A stretch of DNA of 34,938 nt, from positions 1 to 34,938 of the forward strand of contig CAINYB010000023.1 of the NCBI GenBank assembly GCA_903855135.1, in the 5' to 3' direction. The position numbers were made by a program, and so were the translations under genes. Below are positions 22,904 to 30,105 of this stretch, one piece after another. Within the stretch, counting starts at the first letter, position 1. Every line of letters begins with the position of its first letter. Below the pieces are notes generated by a model. The model saw only the letters and a list, made by a program, of their open reading frames with translations, did not search any database and was not told the DNA's origin. This DNA comes from an uncultured bacterium (lineage in GTDB: Bacteria; Patescibacteriota; Patescibacteriia; UBA1558; GWA2-36-10).

Positions 22904-22995
22904 TGGAGGTGGGAGAGGGATTTGAACCCTCGAGTCGCTTTAATACGACTACCGGTTTTCGAGACCAGCGCCTTCAACCACTCAGCCATCCCACC
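22904..22995 (-). tRNA. tRNA-Ser(CGA)
   Basis: Minus-strand tRNA of 92 nt. The 7-bp acceptor stem is GGTGGGA/TCCCACC, with a D-arm GCTGAGTGGTTGAAGGC typical of serine tRNAs. The anticodon stem CTGGT/ACCGG holds the loop CTCGAAA, giving anticodon CGA for codon UCG. A long variable arm (AGTCG/CGACT) confirms the class II type, and the T-arm is GAGGGTTCAAATCCCTC. The 3' CCA is encoded. The discriminator base reads as U, where bacterial tRNA-Ser normally has G. Confidence 0.95.
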
Positions 22996-23020
22996 TTAAA
23001 TTTATTTAAATATGCTTATG

Positions 23021-23029
23021 TGCTAAAAT
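23021..23029 (+). promoter_or_regulatory. possible extended -10 promoter of the O-antigen ligase-like gene
   Basis: Plus strand TGCTAAAAT (TG-N-TAAAAT) ends 12 bases before the ATG at 23042, which would give a leader of only about 5 nt. No Shine-Dalgarno is visible. A short palindrome (ATAAGCTTAAGCTTAT, 23028-23043) covers the start region. The call is tentative. Confidence 0.4.
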
Positions 23030-23041
23030 AAGCTTAAGCTT

Positions 23042-24511
23042 ATGTTATCACTTTCTCCAATAAAAGCCAAGATAAATTGGCGCCAGATTTTATGGCTAAG
23101 TATTGCTTTTTTTGCTCTAAGATTAGCCTCTTTTTTGCTAAGAGACAGTAGTTTACTACAGGCTTTATTTGTTTTACTTAATATTTCCGTATTGGCTGCT
23201 TTATTTTTCAAAAATAAACCTTTAGCTTGGTATTACTTATTATTAGAATTTGTCTTAGGTGGAGCTGGTTTATTTTTTCAAGCTTTTAGCTTGTCACTAA
23301 GAACTATCTTAATTTTAGAATTTTTACTACTTTATTTCACTAGTATTCCCGCCTTCGCGGGAATAACTAGAGGAAATAAGACAGCGACCGCAAATGAACT
23401 AGCTAAATTCCCGCGACTGCGGGAATTAATTCGCGAGCATAAAAATATTTTATTGGTATTTTTAATAGCAATATTATTTTTAGGCCTGGCTTTTTATCTG
23501 GGTCTTAAAAATCAACATAATTTATTTTTTATTCTCCAAGATCTATTGCCTTTTAGTTTTTTCCTTCTTGTCTTTCCGGCTAGAGAATTTTTAAAAGATA
23601 AAAATAGTGACAAAAATTTATTAAATTTACTTTTTATTTTTATTTTAGGCTCAAGCTTGTGGTCAGTTTTTAATTTAATCTTATTTCAGCAAGGTATCGC
23701 TATCTTGCACTCACCGTATTATAACTGGTTGAGAGATTTTGCTGCTGCTAAAATAACTTATTTAGATGCTGGCTTTTGGCGAATAGTTTTTCCTGAGCAA
23801 ATACTACTAGTCGCTAGTATTTTATTTTTATCTTGGCTGTATTTAAAAACTAAAGATAAAATATACTTATTATTTTTAGTATTTGCCAATATTATTTTGG
23901 CCTTAAATATTTCTCGTGCTTACTTTTTGGCCTTAATTATTTGTTTTTTATTTTTAAAATACCAAAACAAAATAAAGGATTGGTTTTTACTTGGTGCTTT
24001 TATTTTAATAAGTTTTCTTGCTGTATTTTTTATTATTAATCTAAGCATAAGCAGTGCTAAAAACTTAGGTTTAAATATTTTAGGCTTAAGATTGCCTGGG
24101 ATAGAGAATATCAAAGTCGATGAAAGCGCTAATGCTAGGCTTGAGCTTTTGTCAGAGATCACAAAACAAATAAAAAATTCTCCGCTCATTGGTCAGGGCT
24201 TGGGTTTAAACATTTCTTTTATAAACAAGGCAAATTTGCAAGTTAACACTCGTCATTTTGATTGGGGCTATTTAGAAATTTTAGCAAAATTCGGTGTTTT
24301 GGGATTTTTATTTTACTATTATTTTTGGCTAAAATTGGCTAAAAATCTCTTTATAAACAAAAAACAAAGCATTAACTTTGTTTTGCTTGCTAGTTTAGTG
24401 AGTATTTTACTAGCCAATATCTGGGCACAAACTACTCTGCATATTTTAGGTGTTATTTTCTTTGTCTTTATTTTGGCTTTTAGTCAAAATCAAAGAGCAA
24501 AGTCTTGCTAG
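23042..24511 (+). CDS. O-antigen ligase/polymerase-like (Wzy/WaaL type) membrane protein
   Basis: 489 residues, about 11-12 TM helices. The large loop near the C-terminus holds the family signature region: ELLSEITKQIKNSPLIGQGLGLN followed by HFDWGYLEILAKFGVLGFL. Such proteins join or polymerise glycan chains on the outer face of the cytoplasmic membrane. Residues about 100-129 (TSIPAFAGITRGN...KFPRLRELIREH) are encoded by two REP-like hairpins inserted in frame, forming an unusual hydrophilic loop between TM segments. It is the only plus-strand gene in this half of the window, and its 3' end overlaps the convergent CapA-like gene by 32 bp. It fits with the neighbouring polysaccharide genes. 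Confidence 0.8.
   Translation: MLSLSPIKAKINWRQILWLSIAFFALRLASFLLRDSSLLQALFVLLNISVLAALFFKNKPLAWYYLLLEFVLGGAGLFFQAFSLSLRTILILEFLLLYFTSIPAFAGITRGNKTATANELAKFPRLRELIREHKNILLVFLIAILFLGLAFYLGLKNQHNLFFILQDLLPFSFFLLVFPAREFLKDKNSDKNLLNLLFIFILGSSLWSVFNLILFQQGIAILHSPYYNWLRDFAAAKITYLDAGFWRIVFPEQILLVASILFLSWLYLKTKDKIYLLFLVFANIILALNISRAYFLALIICFLFLKYQNKIKDWFLLGAFILISFLAVFFIINLSISSAKNLGLNILGLRLPGIENIKVDESANARLELLSEITKQIKNSPLIGQGLGLNISFINKANLQVNTRHFDWGYLEILAKFGVLGFLFYYYFWLKLAKNLFINKKQSINFVLLASLVSILLANIWAQTTLHILGVIFFVFILAFSQNQRAKSC
23344..23427. repeat. pair of REP-like hairpins inside a coding gene
   Basis: TATTCCCGC-CTTC-GCGGGAATA (23344-23365) and AATTCCCGC-GACT-GCGGGAATT (23406-23427) each have perfect 9-bp arms, and their starts are 62 bp apart. 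They lie in frame within the O-antigen ligase-like gene and encode the IPAFAGI and FPRLRELI peptides. The spacing matches the 60-61 bp period of the intergenic array. Confidence 0.85.
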
Positions 24512-25511
24512 TTTTATCTGTGCTTTCTTTTTTTATTAGCTCAGGCTGGGCTAATTTTATTTTGACTGGATATAATTCTATTTTGTTTTGTTTTTCATCT
24601 AAAACTAATTTTAACACCAAACCTTGTTGCACTTCAGCGGAAAAATACTGATCAAAAACAAAATTTCCTAAAGAATAAAAAATATACTTATCTTTATATT
24701 GCTCAAAATCTTGCACTACATGTGGATGATGACCAATGATCATGTCTACGCCAGCGTCTATCAGTGCGTGGGCTAGTTTTTCTTGGGACTTATTATGTTT
24801 TGTTTTATATTCTGCTCCCCAGTGTACAAAAACGATATCCAAAACTCCAGCTTCTGTTTGCTCACTGATGTTTTTTAAAGCTTTGCCTTCATTAAAATCT
24901 ACACCAAAAGTATAAAGACCAAATAAATTTATTTTTTGTCCGTTTTTTTCTATTCTAGTAGCCTTGTCTTGACCGGAATTACGGTTTTGACCAAAACCAA
25001 TGATATTGTTTTGTGTTAAATAAGTTCTAGTTTCTAATTCTGAATTAAAACTAGCGTCGTTAGTATGATTATTGGCTTGCGATAAATAGTCAAAACCAAC
25101 TTGCGCTAAAACTTCAGCTTTATTGGGCGTGAAAGAAAAACGTGTGCTATTATTTGGCACAATAAAATAATTTTTTACTATTGGACCCTCTAAATTTCCA
25201 ATAGTCAAATCAGCTGACGCTAAAAAATCTTTTATTTTTAAAAAAGGGTAAGCTTCGTCTTTACTTTTTTTACTCAACCAATCTACGTGCCGAGCCAGCA
25301 TGATATCACCAGTAAAAATAAGACTTAGTGGTTTTGACTCTTCTACTTTGGGCTCGACAATCTCTGGTGTAGAGGTCACTATTTTTTCTACTACTATAGC
25401 TTGCTTTTGTTCACTTAATAAATCTGCACTATTTTTAGCTAAAACCAAAGCACCTATCAAACAGGTCGCTCCTAAAATAAATAAAATAATCGCTAATTTA
25501 ATTCTGTCCAT
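24480..25511 (-). CDS. CapA-like (PGA_cap) metallophosphatase-fold protein
   Basis: 343 residues. An N-terminal TM (about 6-27) anchors an outer domain at about 63-335. PGA_cap/CapA landmarks are FTGDIMLARHVDW, IGNLEGPIV, SQANNHTND, IVFVHWGAEY and IIGHHPHVVQDFE, then YIFYSLGNFVFDQ. These carry the Asp, Asn and His residues of the calcineurin-like metal site. CapA proteins take part in poly-gamma-glutamate capsule synthesis, but many family members work with other glycans, and no capB or capC is here. It overlaps the upstream O-antigen ligase-like gene by 14 bp and converges with the 23042-24511 gene with a 32-bp overlap. Confidence 0.9.
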   Translation of the reverse strand: MDRIKLAIILFILGATCLIGALVLAKNSADLLSEQKQAIVVEKIVTSTPEIVEPKVEESKPLSLIFTGDIMLARHVDWLSKKSKDEAYPFLKIKDFLASADLTIGNLEGPIVKNYFIVPNNSTRFSFTPNKAEVLAQVGFDYLSQANNHTNDASFNSELETRTYLTQNNIIGFGQNRNSGQDKATRIEKNGQKINLFGLYTFGVDFNEGKALKNISEQTEAGVLDIVFVHWGAEYKTKHNKSQEKLAHALIDAGVDMIIGHHPHVVQDFEQYKDKYIFYSLGNFVFDQYFSAEVQQGLVLKLVLDEKQNKIELYPVKIKLAQPELIKKESTDKTSKTLLFDFD

Positions 25512-26787
25512 CTTGAATGCTGGCGATAGTCAAACTTAAAAGCAAGAAAAATAATAAACTTAAATCATTTTTAAAATATGGCACATCTACTAGCCCGTGC
25601 ACGAAGATAACCAGCCAAGCTAAAGTCAATGGCCAAGCTAAATAATGTTTGGTCAAAAATAATTGCTTCAAATTTTTAACTAGTAAATAAATAAAAACTA
25701 AAAATAATAATAAACCTAAAATCCCTAGCTCCACCCAAAAGTTTAAAAAGATGTTGTGTGGGTATAAAAATATCTCTAACCACTTGATCTGGTGGTATTG
25801 AGCAAATAATGCTTGATAACCATTTAAGCCGGCGCCAAAAAACCAATGCTCTTTAAGCATTAACAAGGTCTCTTGCCACTGTAGGCCACGGATAGCCAAG
25901 GAGCTGGTGAAGTGACTAGCGACCGGGTGGAATAAATCATTAAAAATTGCAATAAAATAATTTTTTAAATTAGAAAAAATCGCTAAGTAAAAAACAAAGC
26001 CTAATAAAACACCTTGCTTGAATTTATCTTTTAATTTAAATAAGAAAAAAATAAATAGAGCAAAAACTAAGGCTAAAATCGCCCCTTCACTTTTGGTCAT
26101 CCAGATTAACCATGCACCTGCCAAGATACTCATCAGAAGAAGTACCCCCTCTTTTTCTCCCCCTAATTTAGGGGGAGATGTCCGCCAGGACAAAAGGGGT
26201 ATAGAGTAGGCAAATAAAAAGGCGAGGAGTGGTGTGACTAGCAAAGTAACAGCATTGGGATAAGAAAAAACTGAAGTTAGTCTTTTGATATTTGGATAAT
26301 TATAAGCAGCCGGTAAGCGCCAGTCAGTAAAATACTGATAAAATGCAACTGCACTTAAAAACAAAATCAAAATGGCAAAACTATTAAAAATAATGTCTTG
26401 ATTTTTTTTGTTTTTAGCTAAATCTAAGATAATAAAACTAAATAAAATTGGCTCAAGAAAATAAGCCCGCCACAAACCTAAAGAATTAAAAGTAAAATGA
26501 TAAATTAAAGCTAAGATAGAAACCGCAAACCAGGCCATGATCCAAAGACGCCAATACTTGGGCAAGGCGAGAACCCCGCGGAGCGGGGTCTCCCTACGGT
26601 CGAAAAACCAGATAGCAAATAAGATCAAAAACATTAGCTCCAGTAAAGAACTCGGCAAGCCAAAAATACTAAAGCGCCAGCCATAACTAGGCAATAAAAC
26701 AATCAACACACTCAAAGCCAAAATACGACTGCGCCAAGCAAGCACAAAAAATAAAAGGCCAAAAGTAATCAGCAAAAAATTTATCAT
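25498..26787 (-). CDS. O-antigen ligase/polymerase family membrane protein
   Basis: 429 residues with about 11 TM helices. The family-type loop near the C-terminus reads LKEHWFFGAGLNGYQ, then YPHNIFLNFWVELGILGLLLFL, the pattern of Wzy/WaaL proteins with PHN-x-FL. Two segments look like repeats translated in frame: RRETPLRGVLALP (about residues 64-77) and WRTSPPKLGGEKEG (about 196-212), both in loops between TM helices. The start overlaps the stop of the flippase gene (TAATG), showing translational coupling. With the flippase and CapA-like protein it forms a surface-polysaccharide set. Confidence 0.85.
   Translation of the reverse strand: MINFLLITFGLLFFVLAWRSRILALSVLIVLLPSYGWRFSIFGLPSSLLELMFLILFAIWFFDRRETPLRGVLALPKYWRLWIMAWFAVSILALIYHFTFNSLGLWRAYFLEPILFSFIILDLAKNKKNQDIIFNSFAILILFLSAVAFYQYFTDWRLPAAYNYPNIKRLTSVFSYPNAVTLLVTPLLAFLFAYSIPLLSWRTSPPKLGGEKEGVLLLMSILAGAWLIWMTKSEGAILALVFALFIFFLFKLKDKFKQGVLLGFVFYLAIFSNLKNYFIAIFNDLFHPVASHFTSSLAIRGLQWQETLLMLKEHWFFGAGLNGYQALFAQYHQIKWLEIFLYPHNIFLNFWVELGILGLLLFLVFIYLLVKNLKQLFLTKHYLAWPLTLAWLVIFVHGLVDVPYFKNDLSLLFFLLLSLTIASIQDGQN
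26142..26200. repeat. composite three-stem repeat element inside a coding gene
   Basis: An outer stem (ACCCCCTCTTTT against AAAAGGGGT, imperfect) encloses two hairpins: TCTCCCCCTAA-T-TTAGGGGGAGA and TGTCC-GCCA-GGACA. The whole ~59-bp unit is read in frame on the minus strand by the O-antigen ligase-like gene. The nested shape suggests a mobile, non-coding repeat of larger type than the simple hairpins. Confidence 0.75.
26570..26595. repeat. REP-like hairpin inside the O-antigen ligase-like gene
   Basis: ACCCCGC, loop GGA, GCGGGGT (26573-26589) with partly matching GAGA/TCTC flanks. It is in frame and encodes the RRETPLRG part of a predicted loop. Confidence 0.7.
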
Positions 26788-28214
26788 TACTCAGTTTTGG
26801 TTAATATTTTTTTTAGCAATTCTTTACTAATACCACGAGTAAAATACAAAACTATCGCGTAAACAAAAGTAGCTACGATAATAGACAAAATAAAAGAATA
26901 GTTAAAAATAAATTTACCTAAAATAAAAGCTAAAATGCTAGCTAAAACAGTTTTGAAAAAAACTGGAGAGAAAAATTTTAAAGGTAAATGTTTTTTAATC
27001 ACCAAATAAGCAAAAAACCACAATAAAAACTCTACAAAAACCGTGAGCCAAGCAGCTGCTGGGGCTCCGTATTTAGGAATAAAGATAAAATAAGTGCTTA
27101 AGCCAATGACAGCAGCGATAAAAAAATATTTTACCATTTCTTTTTGCTTATTGATAGCCACTACTAGATAGCTAAAGAAAGTACCAAAATAAATAGCAAT
27201 AGTAGCAATGATCAAAATGTTTAGTAATGGTCCAGAGCCAGCGTAGTCACTACCAGCCAACAAGATCATCAAGGGCTTACTGACTAGCCAGACATTGACC
27301 AAAATCAGACCACTTAAAATCACAAAAAAATCAAAAACATGCTGACTTAAAACTTGAAGTTGCTCCCAATTTTTTTGTATATAATGGGCTGTAAACAAAG
27401 GCACGATCAAGCTCATAAACATGTGCGGAAAAGTAGCTAAAACTTCTAGCACTCTGTATGGTGCACCGTATAAGCCAACTACTTCTGCTGGTGCATAAGC
27501 TGATAGTACTAAAGTGTCAGCTTTAAAATAAACTAAATTTAAAATAGTAGTCAAAGCTAGAGGCCAAGTAATGATAAAAACTTTTTTCCAATAAGAAAAA
27601 TCAAAAGCAAAATGTAATTTTACAAATTTGCGTAAAAATATGATCAACAAAATCACTCCTAAAAATTGAGTGAAAGAATGCCAAGCTAAAACACTGCGTA
27701 AACTACCGGTGTTAAAAAATAAATAAAACAAAATAAAACAATAAACACTTTTATTTAATAAATCAGCAATAGCAACTAAAGGCATGGCTAATTTTTTTGC
27801 AAAAACAGCCGCTAAGGTAGAAACTAAACTTTGGAAAAAGAAAGTCAAAATAAAATAAATCAAATTAGTTTTTACTTCTGGAGCATAAGGAAAAAAGATG
27901 ATAGCAATCGGCGCTAAAATCAAAACTATCAATGAAGCAAAAAAACGAATCGTAAAAATATTGTTTACTATTTTTGTTTCTTGCTCGGATTTTTCAGCGG
28001 TAGAAATTTCTCGTAGTAAAGTCAAATATAACCCTAGGTCAGCCAAGATCATAAAGGTCTGAGCAAAGGCAAAAATAGTAGTATAAAAACCGAACTGGGT
28101 AGTACCCAAAATACGGGTAATTAAAGACAGGTTTAAAACACCAATCAAAATACTAATGGCTCGTAAAATTACTTGCCATAAAGTGTTAGAAAATATCTTA
28201 TTTGCGGTAGACAT
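26787..28214 (-). CDS. oligosaccharide flippase (MATE/MOP superfamily, Wzx-like)
   Basis: 475 residues from ATG at 28214, with about 12-14 TM helices. The ORF track begins at 28256, but its first 14 residues (MRGRGRYRGGY...) are repeat-element sequence, while MSTANKIFSNTLWQVILRAIS is a normal flippase N-terminus. Family landmarks are LITRILGTTQFGFYTTIFAFAQ, YFKADTLVLSAYAPAEVVGLYGAPYRVLE and the closing basic tail. Wzx-type proteins move lipid-linked sugars across the cytoplasmic membrane, feeding polymerases such as the next gene. It overlaps that gene by one base (TAATG). Transcription may come through from recA or from within the repeat. Confidence 0.88.
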   Translation of the reverse strand: MSTANKIFSNTLWQVILRAISILIGVLNLSLITRILGTTQFGFYTTIFAFAQTFMILADLGLYLTLLREISTAEKSEQETKIVNNIFTIRFFASLIVLILAPIAIIFFPYAPEVKTNLIYFILTFFFQSLVSTLAAVFAKKLAMPLVAIADLLNKSVYCFILFYLFFNTGSLRSVLAWHSFTQFLGVILLIIFLRKFVKLHFAFDFSYWKKVFIITWPLALTTILNLVYFKADTLVLSAYAPAEVVGLYGAPYRVLEVLATFPHMFMSLIVPLFTAHYIQKNWEQLQVLSQHVFDFFVILSGLILVNVWLVSKPLMILLAGSDYAGSGPLLNILIIATIAIYFGTFFSYLVVAINKQKEMVKYFFIAAVIGLSTYFIFIPKYGAPAAAWLTVFVEFLLWFFAYLVIKKHLPLKFFSPVFFKTVLASILAFILGKFIFNYSFILSIIVATFVYAIVLYFTRGISKELLKKILTKTE

Positions 28215-28221
28215 GTGGCTT

Positions 28222-28333
28222 TTATAACCCCCTCTGTATCTCCCCCTTCCCCGCATACGCGGGGATCTGGGGGAGAAAATAATAAAAAGTTTTAATGCTC
28301 CTCCCCTTACGAAAGGGAGGTTGGGTGGGGTTT
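28222..28333. repeat. composite GC-rich repeat element between recA and the flippase gene
   Basis: Nested inverted repeats: TCTCCCCC/GGGGGAGA enclosing CCCCGC-ATAC-GCGGGG, then CCTCCCCTT-ACG-AAAGGGAGG (one mismatch), with outer AACCCC/GGGGTT ends. The design is like the element inside the neighbouring gene at 26142-26200. It fills the whole space between recA and the flippase start and may end or slow recA transcription. Confidence 0.8.
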
Positions 28334-29362
28334 TTACTCGATCTCTCGAGATTTATACTCACTCCAAACTTTTTTCTTAATATCGGCTAATAATTGTTTA
28401 TTTTCTTTCAAATAAGCCTTGGCGTTTTCCCGACCAACACCTAACTTAATATCACCATAACTATAAGAGTTACCAGACTTGGTGATAACATCAAAGCTCA
28501 AACCAACGTCCAAGACATCACCAGCGACAGAAATGCCCTCGTTGTACATGATATCAAAAGTGGTGCCTTTGAATGGCGCGGCTACTTTATTTTTCACTAC
28601 TTTAGCGTTGACTTGGTTGCCAATGATTTTTTCTGCTTGTTTGATTTGGGCTGAACGTCTAACCTCGATACGTACTGAAGAATAAAACTTCAAAGCATTG
28701 CCACCAGTGGTAGTTTCTGGATTACCAAAAAATACACCGATCTTCATACGAATCTGATTGATAAACACGATGATAGTATGACTCTTACCGACGATGCCGG
28801 CTAGTTTTCTCAATGCTTGAGACATCAATCTGGCTTGTAAGCCCATGTGTGAATCGCCCATTTCGCCTTCGATTTCTGCTTTTGGCACTAAGGCTGCCAC
28901 TGAATCAACAACAATGACATCGATACCACCTGAACGCACTAGGGTCTCTACTATTTCTAAAGCTTGCTCACCGGTATCTGGCTGAGAAATAAATAGATCG
29001 TCAATGTTGACACCGATTCTTTTGGCATAATCAGGATCTAGGGCGTGCTCTGCATCCACAAAAGCGGCGACACCACCTTGCTTTTGGACCTCAGCGACAA
29101 TGTGCTGAGCCAGTGTAGTTTTTCCTGAAGCTTCTGGCCCATAGATTTCAATGATTCTACCTTTTGGAATACCACCGACACCCAAAGCAATGTCTAGCGA
29201 GAGACAGCCGGTCGAAACCACATCGACGTTCATTGCTTTTGCTTCTCCCAGCTTCATGATCGAGCCTTCGCCAAAGCGACTACGGATTTGATTGATCGCA
29301 TTTTCCGTGGCCGTGTTTAATTTTGTTGTTTGTTTTTTCGCTTCTTTGTTTTCGTTTGCCAT
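28334..29362 (-). CDS. recA: recombinase RecA
   Basis: 342 residues, close to the usual ~350. RecA coats single-stranded DNA and performs strand exchange in homologous recombination, and it also triggers LexA cleavage in bacteria that have an SOS response. Visible motifs are Walker [10 protein letters not shown] (about residue 70), the Walker B-like [10 protein letters not shown], loop L1 [22 protein letters not shown] (seen in part) and loop L2 [22 protein letters not shown]. The last residues are short and less acidic than in E. coli. All active residues seem present. It follows the RodZ-like gene after 49 bp; a small inverted repeat (AGCAAAA/TTTTGCT, 29381-29401) lies in the gap. No LexA-type box was recognised. 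Confidence 0.98.
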   Translation of the reverse strand: MANENKEAKKQTTKLNTATENAINQIRSRFGEGSIMKLGEAKAMNVDVVSTGCLSLDIALGVGGIPKGRIIEIYGPEASGKTTLAQHIVAEVQKQGGVAAFVDAEHALDPDYAKRIGVNIDDLFISQPDTGEQALEIVETLVRSGGIDVIVVDSVAALVPKAEIEGEMGDSHMGLQARLMSQALRKLAGIVGKSHTIIVFINQIRMKIGVFFGNPETTTGGNALKFYSSVRIEVRRSAQIKQAEKIIGNQVNAKVVKNKVAAPFKGTTFDIMYNEGISVAGDVLDVGLSFDVITKSGNSYSYGDIKLGVGRENAKAYLKENKQLLADIKKKVWSEYKSREIE

Positions 29363-29411
29363 AAAATTCTTTCTTTCTTTAGCAAAAGGCCTGATTTTGC
29401 TGAATATATAA

Positions 29412-30098
29412 TTAATTAGCTTGTATAAATCCCGCTACTTCTTCGCGTAAAATATTTAAATAAATCGTTCTAGTTTTACTATGTTTCTTTTTAGCATTTA
29501 TTTCTAAATTGTTCAAGCCGATACTCAGAGCCACATTAGTTTTGAAATTTCCCTGCTCATCTAATAAGACTAATTCATTGTTAATAAACAATTGCACCTC
29601 TGGTTCACTCTTGCCCTCAACATCTACTGAACTAGCGCCAGTTTTTAAATCGGTGACTGGAGAAATAATCTCTACTTTTGGTGGAGAAATAATATTATTT
29701 ATTTCCCAGACCAAGTAGCTTAAAGCCAATAAAACAACTAAAGCCAAAAGTATTTTTCTTAAAAAATGTGGGCCTAAATATTTTACAAATTTATTTTCTT
29801 TTTTTGCCTCTTCGTCTTTAAACTGGTCACCTACTAATTTTTCTTTTTTATAATCACTTAATATTTCTCGACTTGGTAAAGATAAAAAATCAGCATACAA
29901 TTTTATCCAATTACGTACATAAATCTCCCCTGGTAATTGATGATAATCGCCTGCTTCTAAATATTCTAAATATTTTATTTGTATTTTTGTTTCTTTACTT
30001 ACCTGCGCTAAACTAAAACCTCGTTCTTCACGGTTAGTTTTCAAACGATTGTTAACTGTTTGTCCTTGACTAATTGTTTTCTTCTGAAAATTTACCAT
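29412..30098 (-). CDS. RodZ-like HTH membrane protein with Ig-like outer domain
   Basis: 228 residues. A cytoplasmic HTH_25 domain (about 17-85, [21 protein letters not shown], then [27 protein letters not shown]) is followed by a TM (about 113-132, [16 protein letters not shown]) and an outer Ig-like domain (about 140-222, [18 protein letters not shown]). This is the RodZ layout; RodZ links MreB to the wall synthesis machinery and helps set cell shape. The outer domain is shorter than in E. coli RodZ. It lies 7 bp after ftsK and so is in the same operon. Confidence 0.85.
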   Translation of the reverse strand: MVNFQKKTISQGQTVNNRLKTNREERGFSLAQVSKETKIQIKYLEYLEAGDYHQLPGEIYVRNWIKLYADFLSLPSREILSDYKKEKLVGDQFKDEEAKKENKFVKYLGPHFLRKILLALVVLLALSYLVWEINNIISPPKVEIISPVTDLKTGASSVDVEGKSEPEVQLFINNELVLLDEQGNFKTNVALSIGLNNLEINAKKKHSKTRTIYLNILREEVAGFIQAN

Positions 30099-30105
30099 GG
30101 TTTAA

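Noticed and set aside
28214-28256. Upstream start (28256) for the flippase
   Set aside because: The 14 extra codons fall in a GC-rich composite repeat and give an Arg/Gly-rich peptide not expected at a flippase N-terminus.
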